Origin: Janthinobacterium sp. PAMC25594
GTDB taxonomy: Bacteria; Pseudomonadota; Gammaproteobacteria; Burkholderiales; Burkholderiaceae_D
Direction: 5' to 3'
DNA length: 64,000 bases
NCBI RefSeq assembly: GCF_019443505.1
Contig: NZ_CP080377.1
Coordinates: 310,001 to 374,000 of the forward strand
Part shown: piece by piece, positions 52,784 through 62,526 of the stretch
Layout: each line of letters opens with the position of its first letter
Position numbering within the stretch: position 1 is the stretch's first letter
Translations under genes and position numbers: made by a program
The notes under the pieces: generated by a model
Database searches by the model: none
What the model saw: the letters and a program-made list of their open reading frames with translations, nothing else
What the model was told of the DNA's origin: nothing

Positions 52784-53598
52784 TTGGCTCCCTGCGCCAG
52801 CCATTCGCGCGGCGACAAGCCGCTGTATGCGCGGAAGGCCCGGGTGAAGGCCGGCTGGCTGGCATAGCCCACTTCCAGCGCGACATCCTGCACCAGCCGG
52901 CCCTGCTGGAGCAGCGCCTGGGCGCGCAGCATGCGCTGGCCCGTCAGGTATTCGGCCGGCGGACATCCGATGACGGCGTGGAACTGGCGCGCGAAGCGGC
53001 TGCGCGACATGCCGCACAGCGTCGCCAGCGATGCCACCGTCCAGTGGCGCCCGGGATGGTCGTGCATGGCCGTCATGGCGTTGGCGAGGGCGGCATCGGA
53101 TTGGTCGAGCAGGCATGTGGCGGGCATGAGATGGTTGGCCAGCGCATGGCGCAGCAGTTGGACGATCAGCACGTCGCACAGGCGGTTGAGCACCAGTTTC
53201 TGCCCCAGTCCCCCATGTTGCGCCTCGTCGAACAGCAGATCGAGCAGGCCAGCCATGGCCGGCAGTTGCGCCAGCGGCAGCGGCAGGCACGGCGGCAGGC
53301 TGTCGATCACGGCCCCGTCGTCGCCGGGCAGATGCACGGTCGCGCATAGCAGCCGCGCCGTGCCGGCACCCGTGTCGAGGCCGTGCGCCTGCGGGCGCGG
53401 GTAAAGAATCAGCGTGGGCGCATCGACGCGCAGCCGGGTGCCGTCTGCGTGGACGAAGGTCACCGACCCTTCGCGCACCAGGTGCAGATGGCCCCTTCCC
53501 GGTTGCGCGGGGAAGTGGTTGCTGCCGCAAAACGTTCCCTCGAAGAAAGTGTCGGCTGAAAAGCCAAATTGCAGCAACAAGGCAGACAAGCGATCCAT
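52780..53598 (-). CDS. AraC-family regulator with cupin sensor domain
   Basis: A 272-residue regulator. The N-terminal cupin domain ([20 protein letters not shown], then [13 protein letters not shown]) is of the cupin_6 type. The C-terminal double HTH reads [20 protein letters not shown], then [20 protein letters not shown] and [21 protein letters not shown] with the SPREW end. This subgroup often controls neighbouring oxidoreductase or efflux genes, none of which is adjacent. The start was set at [12 protein letters not shown], the family N-terminus; the frame is open far upstream into the divergent chemoreceptor gene. Confidence 0.9.
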   Translation of the reverse strand: MDRLSALLLQFGFSADTFFEGTFCGSNHFPAQPGRGHLHLVREGSVTFVHADGTRLRVDAPTLILYPRPQAHGLDTGAGTARLLCATVHLPGDDGAVIDSLPPCLPLPLAQLPAMAGLLDLLFDEAQHGGLGQKLVLNRLCDVLIVQLLRHALANHLMPATCLLDQSDAALANAMTAMHDHPGRHWTVASLATLCGMSRSRFARQFHAVIGCPPAEYLTGQRMLRAQALLQQGRLVQDVALEVGYASQPAFTRAFRAYSGLSPREWLAQGAN

Positions 53599-53709
53599 GG
53601 AAATTATAAAAAGACGATAAGATATAAATTGTATCCCATCAGCAACAAATGTTTCCATTTTTATCGCTATGATGGCGCCTTGATGTTTGTTCTTACATGG
53701 AGTACGAAA

Positions 53710-55335
53710 ATGGCATTGTCCAACTTGAAGATCGGCACCCGCCTGTATCTGGCCTTTGGCGCCGTCGTCGCCTTGCTGGCGATACTGGTCGCGTCTGCGC
53801 AAGCGAATTTTTCCCGCCTGGGTGAGGCCAATGGACTGAATATCCATACGTACGAGGTCATGGGAGAGGCCAATGCCTTGCTCGAAAGCCTGATCAACAT
53901 CGAGACCGGCGAGCGCGGCTTTGCCCTGACCGGCAAGGATAGCTCGCTGGAACCGCTGGCAAGCGGCCAGCGCGGCTTTACCGAACACTTGCAAAAGATC
54001 CGCACCTTGACTGCCGACAACCCTACCCAGCTGGAGCGGCTGAAGGCATTGGAAGGTGCTCAGCAGCAATGGTTGGCGACGGCCATCAATCCCGTGATCG
54101 CCTTGCGCCGCGCGGCGGCCGTCGATGGCAGCCTCGACGCCGTGGTGGCGGCGGAGCAGGCCGGCAAGGGCAAGGCGGCCATGGATGCAATGCGTATCTT
54201 GCTCGCCGACATAGGCAAGACGGAAAGTATGTTATTAGGGCAACGGGGCCACGAAGCGGCCGCCTTGCAGTCGCGCACGACGTGGGTCTTGTTGGGCGGC
54301 GGCGTCATCGCCGCACTGCTGGCGTGCATGCTGGCGATCTTGCTGACCCGTAACATCACGCGCCCGCTGGTCGAGGCGGTGGCGTTGGCCCAGCGCGTGG
54401 CGCAGGGCGACCTGAGCAGCGATATCGTCGTGCGTTCGCAAGATGAAACGGGTCAGCTGATGGCCGCCCTGCGCGACATGAACACGGCGCTGGTTGGCAT
54501 CGTGGGCGAAGTGCGCGGCGGCACCGATACCATTGCCACTGCTTCCGCGCAGATCGCCGTCGGGACCATGGACTTGTCATCGCGCACGGAACAGCAGGCC
54601 AGTTCGCTGGAAGAAACGGCGTCGTCAATGGAAGAGCTGACTGCGGCCGTCAAGCAGAATGCGGACAATGCGCTGGCGGCGCGCTCGCTGGCGTCGGCGG
54701 CGTCCGCTGTGGCCGTCAAGGGCGGCGCGGTGGTATCCGAAGTGGTGCAGACCATGGGCTCGATCAATGATTCCTCGCGCAAGATTGCCGATATCATCGG
54801 TGTGATCGACGGCATCGCCTTCCAGACGAATATCCTGGCCTTGAATGCCGCCGTGGAGGCTGCCCGCGCCGGCGAACAGGGACGCGGTTTTGCCGTGGTG
54901 GCCACGGAAGTACGCAACCTGGCCCAGCGTTCGGCCAGCGCCGCCAGGGAAATCAAGGGCTTGATCGACGATTCCGTGGACAAGGTGGGTGCGGGCAGCA
55001 AGCTGGTCGACCAGGCCGGTGCCACCATGCAGGACGTGGTTGATAGCGTGCAGCGCCTGAGCGCCATCATCGGCGAGATTACGGATGCGAGCGAAGAGCA
55101 GCGCCTCGGCATCGAGCAGGTGAATGAAGCCATCAGCCAGATGGACCAGGTGACGCAGCAGAATGCGGCCCTGGTCGAAGAAGCGGCGGCCGCGGCCAAT
55201 GCCATGCAGGATCAGGCGGCGCAGCTGTCGCACGCCGTGCAAGTGTTTCGCCTGAAGGATGCGCCGCATACCACCCAGGCCGGCGCGGCGCGGCCAGCAG
55301 GGCGTCGGCCCTTGGCCTTGACCATGGGCGGCTAG
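53710..55335 (+). CDS. Methyl-accepting chemotaxis protein with CHASE3 sensor
   Basis: A 541-residue chemoreceptor. TM1 ([20 protein letters not shown]) and TM2 ([20 protein letters not shown]) enclose a CHASE3 periplasmic domain ([20 protein letters not shown] is diagnostic). HAMP ([20 protein letters not shown]) and the signalling hairpin ([38 protein letters not shown]) follow. The start was set at MALSNLKIG, with GGAG 8 bp upstream; an in-frame ATG lies 27 bp up. The tail ends LTMGG with no tethering pentapeptide. A DUF3334 gene with a CheC/CheX-like motif lies about 300 bp downstream. Confidence 0.94.
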   Translation: MALSNLKIGTRLYLAFGAVVALLAILVASAQANFSRLGEANGLNIHTYEVMGEANALLESLINIETGERGFALTGKDSSLEPLASGQRGFTEHLQKIRTLTADNPTQLERLKALEGAQQQWLATAINPVIALRRAAAVDGSLDAVVAAEQAGKGKAAMDAMRILLADIGKTESMLLGQRGHEAAALQSRTTWVLLGGGVIAALLACMLAILLTRNITRPLVEAVALAQRVAQGDLSSDIVVRSQDETGQLMAALRDMNTALVGIVGEVRGGTDTIATASAQIAVGTMDLSSRTEQQASSLEETASSMEELTAAVKQNADNALAARSLASAASAVAVKGGAVVSEVVQTMGSINDSSRKIADIIGVIDGIAFQTNILALNAAVEAARAGEQGRGFAVVATEVRNLAQRSASAAREIKGLIDDSVDKVGAGSKLVDQAGATMQDVVDSVQRLSAIIGEITDASEEQRLGIEQVNEAISQMDQVTQQNAALVEEAAAAANAMQDQAAQLSHAVQVFRLKDAPHTTQAGAARPAGRRPLALTMGG

Positions 55336-55633
55336 CCTCCGGCACTGTGGCCCCGCAGGCGGCGTATGGTATTTCCGCACAGATCGTCAAGTAAATGCAG
55401 GTATGGCTGGACGGAAATGTTACATCTGGGTATTCTGCGCATCTGATACTTATTTCTATACAGAAAAAGGTAACAGGGCGGTTCGTGCCAGCGGCAACGC
55501 GGCTCGCACGGCCAGGCAAGGTCGGGCATGCAAAGGTGAAGTCGTCCGCTTGCTGAGCGAAACGGTCGTGTTTCGGCTCGCGACGGGCAGGGAAACAGTG
55601 CTGTCATCTTTAAAATAGTAGGAGAGGTTGCTC

Positions 55634-56326
55634 ATGGATGCAGAAAAGGATGTTGTGTACGGTACAGAAGATTTGTTGATGAGTTTGTGCAACTCGGTGG
55701 TTCGGGTGCTCAACGTTGCAACGCAAAGTAGAGTCAATTATTCAGGCATGGTGCAGCGCATTACCAAGACCGGCCTGAAGCCCGACATCGGTTGCTTCGT
55801 GATGTTCGATGGTGGTTTCACGGGCCTGGTGGTGCTCAATTTTGCCGCCGATACGGCGATGGAAATCTACGAGCGCTACATGTTGCACATGGGTATGCCG
55901 AAGTCAGAACTGGCCAATTTCTACACGTCGGACGAAGTGTCGAACATCATGGGCGAGCTGATGAACCAGATCGTGGGCGACTTCACGGGCAAGGTGCGGC
56001 GCGAACTGCAAACGAACATCACCCAAAGCCAGCCGAAGATGCTGGTGTTGAACAAGCAGGTGATGCTCAGCGTCGACACGCCGCTGGACCGCCCGGAAAT
56101 GCGTCGCGTTACCTTCTACACGGAAAAGAACAATATTTTCTATCTGGAACTGGCGATCGACCGTACCGAGTTCATCAAGTTGCACGATTTCGATTCGCGC
56201 GAAGTCGATGCCGACTCGCTGATGGATACGGAATACGCGAACCGCGAACGCGACGCCGGCCCGGCGCCGGCAGTGGAACCGGAAGACGACGACAACGCCG
56301 ACCTGCTCAAGTCCCTGGGCATGTAA
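55634..56326 (+). CDS. DUF3334 protein with CheC/CheX-type phosphatase motif
   Basis: A 230-residue soluble protein. It matches the DUF3334 pattern (TEDLLMSLCNSVVRVLNVAT, MVQRITKTGLKPDIGCFVMF, NIMGELMNQIVGDFTGKVRR, LVLNKQVMLSVDTPLDRP). In the middle, N104-x3-E108-x2-N111-x22-P134 agrees with the CheC/CheX/FliY signature (D/S-x3-E-x2-N-x22-P) except at the first position. This suggests a CheX-like fold and possible dephosphorylation of CheY-type receivers. It has an acidic tail (EDDDNADLLKSLGM). The ATG follows AGGAGAGG. It is downstream of a chemoreceptor, which fits a chemotaxis role. Function is inferred. Confidence 0.85.
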   Translation: MDAEKDVVYGTEDLLMSLCNSVVRVLNVATQSRVNYSGMVQRITKTGLKPDIGCFVMFDGGFTGLVVLNFAADTAMEIYERYMLHMGMPKSELANFYTSDEVSNIMGELMNQIVGDFTGKVRRELQTNITQSQPKMLVLNKQVMLSVDTPLDRPEMRRVTFYTEKNNIFYLELAIDRTEFIKLHDFDSREVDADSLMDTEYANRERDAGPAPAVEPEDDDNADLLKSLGM

Positions 56327-56344
56327 GCAGCGGTGTCTGAACGT

Positions 56345-56370
56345 GGCCGGCGGCATGTTTGCCGCCGGCC
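56345..56370. terminator. Strong hairpin between convergent genes
   Basis: GGCCGGCGGCA (56345-56355) and TGCCGCCGGCC (56360-56370) are perfect 11-base inverted repeats with a 4-base loop (TGTT), between the DUF3334 stop and a convergent gene. The T-run is weak, so it is a probable but not textbook terminator. Confidence 0.65.
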
Positions 56371-56378
56371 GCTGCCGT

Positions 56379-57089
56379 TTACTGCCGACAAGGCTGTGCT
56401 CCGGCCTCGTCCCTGCAAGATAACTTCCCCTGTTGTTGCGGTAACGTCAATGTTTCCATGCGGCGCATGCCGACCATGCCGCTCTGCTGGCTGTCATCGA
56501 GCGACCAGTATTCAAGCGCATACACATAACTGCCATCGACGATGGTCAGCGTTTCCTTCTGGCGGCCGTTGGGGGCCTTGTAATACAGGCGCCGCGCGGG
56601 CTTGCCATCGACCGTCTGCTTGAATGACTGCGACGAAATCGTGACGCGCTTGCCCGTCTTGCCCGCCATCGACATCGCCGTGATCGTCAGGTAGGCCCTG
56701 TCCGGGCAGCGCGCCAGCAGGTGCGCGCCGCTCAGCACGGCAGGCTGCGCCCGATCCAGCGGGAAGCCATACGCTTGCACGCCGACGATATCCAGGCATT
56801 CCATCTGCCGCGCCAGGGCCGTCAGCACGGCCGGGTCGAGCGCGCTGGTGTAGTGTTTTTCTTCGGCCTGCGCCTGTCCCAGCGCCCAGCGGCGCTCCAG
56901 TTCGGCCAGCGAAATGTCGCTGGACACGGGCAGCGGCGCGGGCGCGTCGGGGTCGGCCGCGCTCGATGTTTCCGCCTGCATGCGCGAGGCGACAGAGTGG
57001 CTGCTCCCGGCTGTGCCATCGAGGGCGTGGGCGAATGACGTGGCGCTGGCGAGGGCCATTGCCAGCGATAAGGCCGCGTGTTTCAGCAT
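56379..57089 (-). CDS. Exported hypothetical protein, 236 residues
   Basis: A secreted protein with a signal peptide (HAALSLAMALASATSFAHA). The mature N-terminus is Ser/Ala/Pro-rich and looks unstructured. The rest has a beta-rich core (AYLTITAMSMAGKTGKRVTI, YKAPNGRQKETLTIVDGSYV) with Cys residues in MECLDIVG, LLARCPDR, LSCRDEA and QPCRQ. The C-terminus reads SGMVGMRRMETLTLPQQ. No family is recognised. A DUF2939 gene follows upstream on the same strand. Confidence 0.72.
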   Translation of the reverse strand: MLKHAALSLAMALASATSFAHALDGTAGSSHSVASRMQAETSSAADPDAPAPLPVSSDISLAELERRWALGQAQAEEKHYTSALDPAVLTALARQMECLDIVGVQAYGFPLDRAQPAVLSGAHLLARCPDRAYLTITAMSMAGKTGKRVTISSQSFKQTVDGKPARRLYYKAPNGRQKETLTIVDGSYVYALEYWSLDDSQQSGMVGMRRMETLTLPQQQGKLSCRDEAGAQPCRQ

Positions 57090-57173
57090 GAAATCTCCTG
57101 CAATCTGCTACAAGTGGCAGGCATTGTGTCTCGGATTGCCTGCGCATGCGTGTTCCTTGCGCCTTCCTTCCCT

Positions 57174-57722
57174 TTAATGTGCTGCCATCGCCGACGCAAT
57201 CTCGATCGAACTCAGCTTCCAGTCCCACACGCCATGGCGCTGCAGGACCAGCGCGCCTTCCTGCGCATTGCCCTCCTTGGCGCGCACGACGAAGGTGTTC
57301 ACGCCGGCATAGCTTGCCGAATAGTCGGCCTTTTTCTGCGTGCCATCGACCGGGGCATCCGCACTTGCATCGGCTCCCGCTTGCGGGCTGACGGCGCTCT
57401 TGTTGACCAGTGCCACCACGCCGGCGGGCGAGACCATGGTGTCGACCATCTTGCCCAGCATGGCGCTGGCGATCGACTGGCCCAGGGCGGCCAGCGGGTT
57501 GCCGCTGCCGGCGGTCGCCTCGATGCTGCGAGCCATGCTGGCCTCCAGCTGTGCCTTGACGCTGGCGCGCAGGGCGGGGAAGTCCACGTGCCCGGCCAGG
57601 GCGTCGGCATTGCGCTCGGCCAGGGCGGTCTTGATCTGGTGCAAGGCGTAGTACGGCGAAGCGTAGGCGGTGACAGCGACGGCAATGACGGCCACGGCGG
57701 CGGCGATGGTGATTTTTTTCAA
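57174..57722 (-). CDS. DUF2939 exported or membrane-anchored protein
   Basis: A protein of about 182 residues with one N-terminal hydrophobic segment (KKITIAAAVAVIAVAVTAYA). The next part, SPYYALHQIKTALAERNADAL-like with AGHVDFPALRASVKAQLEAS, is the DUF2939 hallmark, as is the closing VLQRHGVWDWKLSSIEI. Function is unknown. The TTG start was chosen because it gives the usual KKI-type N-terminus; a GTG at 57761 would add 13 residues and is also possible. No ATG is available nearby. Confidence 0.8.
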   Translation of the reverse strand: MKKITIAAAVAVIAVAVTAYASPYYALHQIKTALAERNADALAGHVDFPALRASVKAQLEASMARSIEATAGSGNPLAALGQSIASAMLGKMVDTMVSPAGVVALVNKSAVSPQAGADASADAPVDGTQKKADYSASYAGVNTFVVRAKEGNAQEGALVLQRHGVWDWKLSSIEIASAMAAH

Positions 57723-57851
57723 GAGATGCCTGTGAGCTAGAGGGGTGGGAACGGATGCCACGCAGGGTAGCCGCTAAATGGAATGGCGGCAATCATATTT
57801 TCTTGCCATTATTTCTCAGCATGTACTCCGGTCGCCCTCGGCCGACCACTA

Positions 57852-57880
57852 TAGAGTGATGAGGGTGGGTGCTGTATAAT
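57852..57880 (+). promoter_or_regulatory. Candidate promoter of the ybiT-like gene
   Basis: A perfect -10 box TATAAT (57875-57880) lies about 50 bp upstream of the ABC-F start. The -35 region (TAGAGT, 57852-57857) is weak. The 210-bp gap from the divergent DUF2939 gene has no other clear element. Confidence 0.5.
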
Positions 57881-57932
57881 GGGAGAAAAGTATTTAACTA
57901 GCTGTTTTAACTGAATAAAGACCCAATATCAC

Positions 57933-59531
57933 ATGCTATCTACAGCAAATATTACGATGCAGTTTGGCGCCAAGCCATTGTTTGAGAATATCTCCGTCAA
58001 GTTCGGCGACGGCAACCGCTATGGTTTGATCGGCGCCAACGGCTGCGGCAAGTCGACGTTCATGAAGATCCTGGGCGGCGACCTGGACCCATCGGGCGGC
58101 AACGTCATGCTCGACACCAACGAGCGCCTGGGCAAGCTGCGCCAGGACCAGTTCGCGTTTGAAGACATGCGCGTGCTTGACGTGGTCATGATGGGCCACA
58201 CGGAAATGTGGGCCGCCATCCAGCAACGCGACGCCATCTACGCGAACCCGGAAGCGACCGACGACGACTACATGCAGGCGGCCGATCTGGAAGGCAAAGT
58301 GTCCGAATACGACGGCTACACGGCCGAATCGCGCGCGGGCGAACTGCTGCTGGGCGCCGGTGTCGCCATCGAGCTGCATCAAGGCCCGATGAGCAATGTC
58401 TCGCCAGGCTGGAAGCTGCGCGTGCTGCTGGCGCAGGCGCTGTTCTCGAATCCGGACATCCTGCTGCTCGACGAGCCGACGAATAACCTGGACATCAACA
58501 CGATTCGCTGGCTGGAAGACGTGCTCAACGAGCGCAATTCCACCATGATCATCATTTCCCATGATCGCCACTTCCTGAACCAGGTCTGCACCCACGTGGC
58601 CGACATGGACTACGGTACCCTGAAGATTTACCCGGGTAATTACGACGAATACATGTTCGCCTCGACCCAGGCGCGCAACCAGCAGCTGGCCAACAACGCG
58701 AAAGCGAAAGACAAGGTTGCCGAGCTGCAGGAATTCGTGCGCCGCTTCGCCGCCAACAAATCCAAGGCGCGCCAGGCGACATCGCGCGCCAAGCAGATCG
58801 AAAAGATCAAGGTCGATGACATCAAGCCATCGTCGCGCGCCTATCCGTTTGTGCGTTTCGACGGCGAAAAGAAATTGCACCGCCTGGCCGTGGAAGTGGA
58901 AAACATCACCAAGGGCTTTGATCGCACCCTGTTCAAGAATTTCAGCATCATGGTCGAAGCGGGCGAGCGCATCGCCATCATCGGCGCCAACGGCGCCGGC
59001 AAGACCACCATGCTGCGTTGCATCGCGGGCGACATCGCCGGCCTGCAGCCGGACCAGGGCCGCGTGAAGTGGGCGGAAAACGCGAATGTCGGCTACATGC
59101 CGCAAGACCCGACGGAAGATTTCGCCAAGGACACGAACCTGACCGACTGGATCGGCCAGTGGACGAAAGAGGGCGACGACGACCAGGCCGTGCGTTCCAT
59201 CCTGGGCCGCTTGTTGTTCGGCGGCGACGACGTGAAAAAGGCCGTGAAGGTGCTGTCCGGTGGTGAAAAGGGCCGCATGATGTACGGCAAGCTGATGCTG
59301 GGCCGCCACAACGTGCTGATGCTCGATGAGCCGACCAACCACATGGACATGGAATCGATCGAATCCTTGAACATCGCGCTGGAAAAATACGCGGGCACCC
59401 TGATCTTCGTGTCGCATGACCGGGAGTTCGTTTCCTCGCTGGCGAACCGCATCATCGAGATCAAGGAAGACGGCATTGTCGATTACAACGGCAATTACGA
59501 AGATTACTTGAAGAGCCAGGGTATCGATTAA
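57933..59531 (+). CDS. ybiT: ABC-F ATPase, YbiT type
   Basis: A 532-residue soluble protein with two ABC domains and no membrane part, a ribosome-associated translation factor of the ABC-F family. Domain 1: Walker [15 protein letters not shown], the unusual signature [18 protein letters not shown], Walker [16 protein letters not shown]. The linker contains [17 protein letters not shown]. Domain 2: [49 protein letters not shown]. The noncanonical first signature (SPGWK instead of LSGGxK) and the [10 protein letters not shown] linker match YbiT rather than EttA or Uup. It probably modulates translation at the ribosomal E site. Confidence 0.95.
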   Translation: MLSTANITMQFGAKPLFENISVKFGDGNRYGLIGANGCGKSTFMKILGGDLDPSGGNVMLDTNERLGKLRQDQFAFEDMRVLDVVMMGHTEMWAAIQQRDAIYANPEATDDDYMQAADLEGKVSEYDGYTAESRAGELLLGAGVAIELHQGPMSNVSPGWKLRVLLAQALFSNPDILLLDEPTNNLDINTIRWLEDVLNERNSTMIIISHDRHFLNQVCTHVADMDYGTLKIYPGNYDEYMFASTQARNQQLANNAKAKDKVAELQEFVRRFAANKSKARQATSRAKQIEKIKVDDIKPSSRAYPFVRFDGEKKLHRLAVEVENITKGFDRTLFKNFSIMVEAGERIAIIGANGAGKTTMLRCIAGDIAGLQPDQGRVKWAENANVGYMPQDPTEDFAKDTNLTDWIGQWTKEGDDDQAVRSILGRLLFGGDDVKKAVKVLSGGEKGRMMYGKLMLGRHNVLMLDEPTNHMDMESIESLNIALEKYAGTLIFVSHDREFVSSLANRIIEIKEDGIVDYNGNYEDYLKSQGID

Positions 59532-59549
59532 TTTATAGGCTAACGTTGC

Positions 59550-59650
59550 GTCGGATTACGCGCTGTGCGCTAATCCGACCTACGTCAGGGTGAGTTGCCC
59601 GGGTTGGTCGCGTAGGTCGCGTAGGTCGGATTAGCGCAGCGTAATCCGAC
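59550..59650. repeat. REPIN-like pair of inverted palindromic repeats
   Basis: Two hairpin-forming units face each other. The left one (59550-59584) has arms GTCGGATTA / TAATCCGAC and ends CCTACG. The right one (59620-59650) begins CGTAGG and has the same arms in inverted order. They differ by a 4-base indel in the loop. A 9-base direct repeat CGTAGGTCG (59611-59619, 59620-59628) adjoins the right unit. Such GTCGGATTA...TAATCCGAC sequences are common dispersed extragenic repeats in proteobacteria. It lies between ybiT and nadA. Confidence 0.8.
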
Positions 59651-59765
59651 AATTCCGGCCAGCGAGGCCACCCAGCACCACACCGACGCGCCGCGGTCCT
59701 TTCGTTCCGGCGCACCAGCTTCATTGCGTTCGTGCCGGTCTATCCCGTTTTTGTTTGACACAGCC

Positions 59766-60899
59766 ATGCAAACTTTAGCCATCAAATCCGTCGAGTATGA
59801 ACACCCACAAGACGGAGCCAGCTGCACTGCCCATGCCTGGGCACGCACGCCAGCGACGCCGTCCCCGGCTGAAAAAGCCGAACTGATCACGCGCATTAAG
59901 CGTCTGCTGATCGAGCGCGAAGCCGTGCTCGTTGCCCACTATTACGTTGATGCCGACCTGCAAGACCTGGCCGAAGCCACGGGCGGCTGCGTCTCCGATT
60001 CGCTGGAAATGGCCCGCTTCGGGCGCGACCATCCGGCCAAGACCCTGGTCGTGGCCGGCGTGCGCTTCATGGGCGAAACGGCGAAAATCCTCAGTCCCGA
60101 GAAAACCGTATTAATGCCCGACCTCGATGCGACCTGCTCGCTCGACCTCGGCTGCCCGGTGGATGAATTCACGGCCTTCTGCGACGCCCATCCGGACCGC
60201 ACGGTGGTGGTCTACGCCAACACCAGCGCGGCCGTCAAGGCGCGCGCGGACTGGATGGTGACGTCGTCGATCGGCCTCGACATCGTTGCGCACCTGCATG
60301 CGCAGGGCAAGAAAATCCTCTGGGCGCCCGACAAGCACCTGGGCGGGTATATCCAGAAGGAAACGGGCGCCGACATGCTGCTGTGGCAGGGTAGCTGCCT
60401 CGTGCACGACGAATTCAAGGGCATCGAACTCGATTTGCTCAAGGAAGAGTATCCGCAAGCCAAGGTGCTCGTGCATCCGGAGTCGCCCGCCAACGTGGTG
60501 GCGCTGGCCGACATGGTGGGCTCGACGTCGCAAATGATTGCGGCAGCGCAAACCATGGATACGGACACGTTTATTGTCGCCACCGACAACGGCATCCTGC
60601 ACAAGATGCGCGCGGCCGCACCCGGCAAGCGCTTCATCGAAGCGCCCACGGCCGGCAACAGCGCCACCTGCAAAAGCTGCGCGCACTGCCCGTGGATGGC
60701 CATGAACGGCTTGCTGAACCTGGCGCAAACGCTGGAAAACATGCACAACGAAATCCACGTCGATCCCGCCGTCGGCCAGCTGGCCGTGCGTTCGATCAAG
60801 CGCATGCTCGACTTCGCCGCCGCCAAGAAGGCGGGCCTCAAGCCGGGTGCGGACCTGGCAAAAGAAACCACATTGTTCCAAGGAATCGGTCCAGCATGA
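59766..60899 (+). CDS. nadA: Quinolinate synthase A
   Basis: A 377-residue [4Fe-4S] enzyme that condenses iminoaspartate with dihydroxyacetone phosphate to quinolinate in NAD synthesis. The substrate and cluster residues are visible in [36 protein letters not shown], the first cluster Cys in [14 protein letters not shown], the second in [13 protein letters not shown], and the third in [17 protein letters not shown]. The start at MQTLAIKS is preferred because the upstream in-frame part overlaps the repeat region. The stop overlaps the nadC start (ATGA). No nadB is adjacent. Confidence 0.95.
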   Translation: MQTLAIKSVEYEHPQDGASCTAHAWARTPATPSPAEKAELITRIKRLLIEREAVLVAHYYVDADLQDLAEATGGCVSDSLEMARFGRDHPAKTLVVAGVRFMGETAKILSPEKTVLMPDLDATCSLDLGCPVDEFTAFCDAHPDRTVVVYANTSAAVKARADWMVTSSIGLDIVAHLHAQGKKILWAPDKHLGGYIQKETGADMLLWQGSCLVHDEFKGIELDLLKEEYPQAKVLVHPESPANVVALADMVGSTSQMIAAAQTMDTDTFIVATDNGILHKMRAAAPGKRFIEAPTAGNSATCKSCAHCPWMAMNGLLNLAQTLENMHNEIHVDPAVGQLAVRSIKRMLDFAAAKKAGLKPGADLAKETTLFQGIGPA

Positions 60900-61762
60900 G
60901 TACCCTCGTTAATTCTTTCGCTCCCTTTGACCCCGCCCTGGCGCGCGCGTTCGAAGGCAATCTGCTGGCCGCCTTGCTGGAAGACGTGGGCCAGTGCGAC
61001 CTGACGGGCGAACTGGTGCCGCCCGACCACATCGTCACGGCGCGCGTCATCGTGCGCGAAGCGGCCGTGCTGTGCGGCGCGCCGTGGTTCGAAGGCATCA
61101 TGAAAAGCCTGGACCGCAGCATCGATATCGCCTGGCATTATGCCGAAGGCGACATGATGACGGCCGACAGCGTCGTCTGCACCATTCAGGCGCCAGCGCG
61201 CGCCTTGCTCACGGCCGAGCGCAGCGCGCTCAATTTCCTGCAACTGCTGTCGGCCGTGGCCACGGCCACGCGCCGGTATGTGGACGTGGTCGCCGGCACC
61301 AGGGCGTCCATTTTAGATACGCGCAAGACCTTGCCTGGCTTGCGCCTGGCGCAAAAGTATGCGGTGCGCGTCGGTGGCGGCAAGAACCAGCGCCTGGCCC
61401 TGTACGATGGCATCCTGATCAAGGAAAACCATATCGCGGCCGCCGGTGGCGTCAGCCAGGCCCTGGAAAACGCGCGCAACCTCGACGCGGGCGTGCCCGT
61501 GCAGATCGAGGTGGAAAACCTGGCGCAATTACGCGAAGCGCTGGACGCGGGTGCCGTCTCCGTGCTGCTCGATAACTTCAGCAACGACATGCTGCGCGAC
61601 GCCGTGGCCGTCACCAACGGCCGCGCCTTGCTGGAAGCGTCGGGCGGCATCAATGCCGACACCGTGCGGGCGATTGCCGAAACGGGCGTGGACCGCATCT
61701 CGATCGGCAGCCTGACGAAGGACGTGCGGGCCACCGATTACTCCTTGCGCATCGTCGGCTGA
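60896..61762 (+). CDS. nadC: Nicotinate-nucleotide pyrophosphorylase (quinolinate phosphoribosyltransferase)
   Basis: A 288-residue enzyme that turns quinolinate and PRPP into nicotinate mononucleotide, the step after NadA. Family blocks include [39 protein letters not shown], the [20 protein letters not shown] stretch with [20 protein letters not shown], and the C-terminal [20 protein letters not shown]. Start and stop overlap its neighbours by a few bases (ATGA with nadA; TGATG with the next gene), so the three are tightly coupled. Confidence 0.96.
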   Translation: MSTLVNSFAPFDPALARAFEGNLLAALLEDVGQCDLTGELVPPDHIVTARVIVREAAVLCGAPWFEGIMKSLDRSIDIAWHYAEGDMMTADSVVCTIQAPARALLTAERSALNFLQLLSAVATATRRYVDVVAGTRASILDTRKTLPGLRLAQKYAVRVGGGKNQRLALYDGILIKENHIAAAGGVSQALENARNLDAGVPVQIEVENLAQLREALDAGAVSVLLDNFSNDMLRDAVAVTNGRALLEASGGINADTVRAIAETGVDRISIGSLTKDVRATDYSLRIVG

Positions 61763-62526
61763 TGAAAGGAGCAGGGCGGCGCCTGCTAACCTTGGCGCTG
61801 CTGTGGCCGACGCTGCTTGTGCCATCGCAGGCGCCAGCCCGGGAACTGCTGGCCGTGGGCGCGCAGTTCGAGCGCGTGTTCGAGTATCAGGACGGTGGCG
61901 AGTATGGCGGGCTGGGTGCGGAACTGCTGCGGCTGATGGCGGCGCGCACGGGTAACACCGTGCGTTTTCGCATGGTGCCGTGGGCGCGCGCGCAAGCCAT
62001 GCTGGTGCAGGGCCAGGCCGATATCCTGATCGGCCCCTACAAGACGCCCGAGCGCATCGCCAGCATGGGGTTTTCCGACAAGCCGTTCTACCAGGACCAG
62101 ATGGTCTTTTATACGCGCCAGGATGCCAGTTTCGGCTGGGATGGCGACTACGCGGCGCTGAAGAACCGCAGGGTGGTGCTGCTCAATGGCTGGGCGTATG
62201 GCGCGGACTGGGAGCGCGTGCGGCCCGGCTTGCAGGTCAGTGTGGCCAATAATGTGGAAAATGGCTTGAAGATGCTGGTGCACAACCACGTCGACGTGTT
62301 CATCAGCAACCGCCGCAATACCGACCCCGTGATCGCCCGCCTGGGCTATGCTCGCCAGGTGAAACCTTTGCCCAAGGTAATTGACATACAAAACGGCTAT
62401 TTCGCCTTTCCCCGCTCTCCCACCTTCGACAAGCTGCGCCTGCAGTTCGATCAGGAACTGAATAGCCTGATCGATAGCGGCGAACTCAAAAAAATGGCTA
62501 AGCGCTTCGATGTGAGCGTGCCTTGA
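61762..62526 (+). CDS. Periplasmic substrate-binding protein (SBP_bac_3 type)
   Basis: A 254-residue exported protein of the solute-binding family 3 type. A signal peptide (RRLLTLALLWPTLLVPSQAPA) precedes GLGAELLRLMAARTGNTVRF, RMVPWARAQAMLVQGQADIL, IGPYKTPERIASMGFSDKPF and the C-terminal LIDSGELKKMAKRFDVSVP. It probably binds an amino acid or similar small solute. The ATG overlaps the nadC stop by one base, so it is translated with the NAD genes. No ABC permease genes accompany it, and stand-alone members of this group can act as sensors or be ORFans of uptake systems. Confidence 0.87.
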   Translation: MKGAGRRLLTLALLWPTLLVPSQAPARELLAVGAQFERVFEYQDGGEYGGLGAELLRLMAARTGNTVRFRMVPWARAQAMLVQGQADILIGPYKTPERIASMGFSDKPFYQDQMVFYTRQDASFGWDGDYAALKNRRVVLLNGWAYGADWERVRPGLQVSVANNVENGLKMLVHNHVDVFISNRRNTDPVIARLGYARQVKPLPKVIDIQNGYFAFPRSPTFDKLRLQFDQELNSLIDSGELKKMAKRFDVSVP

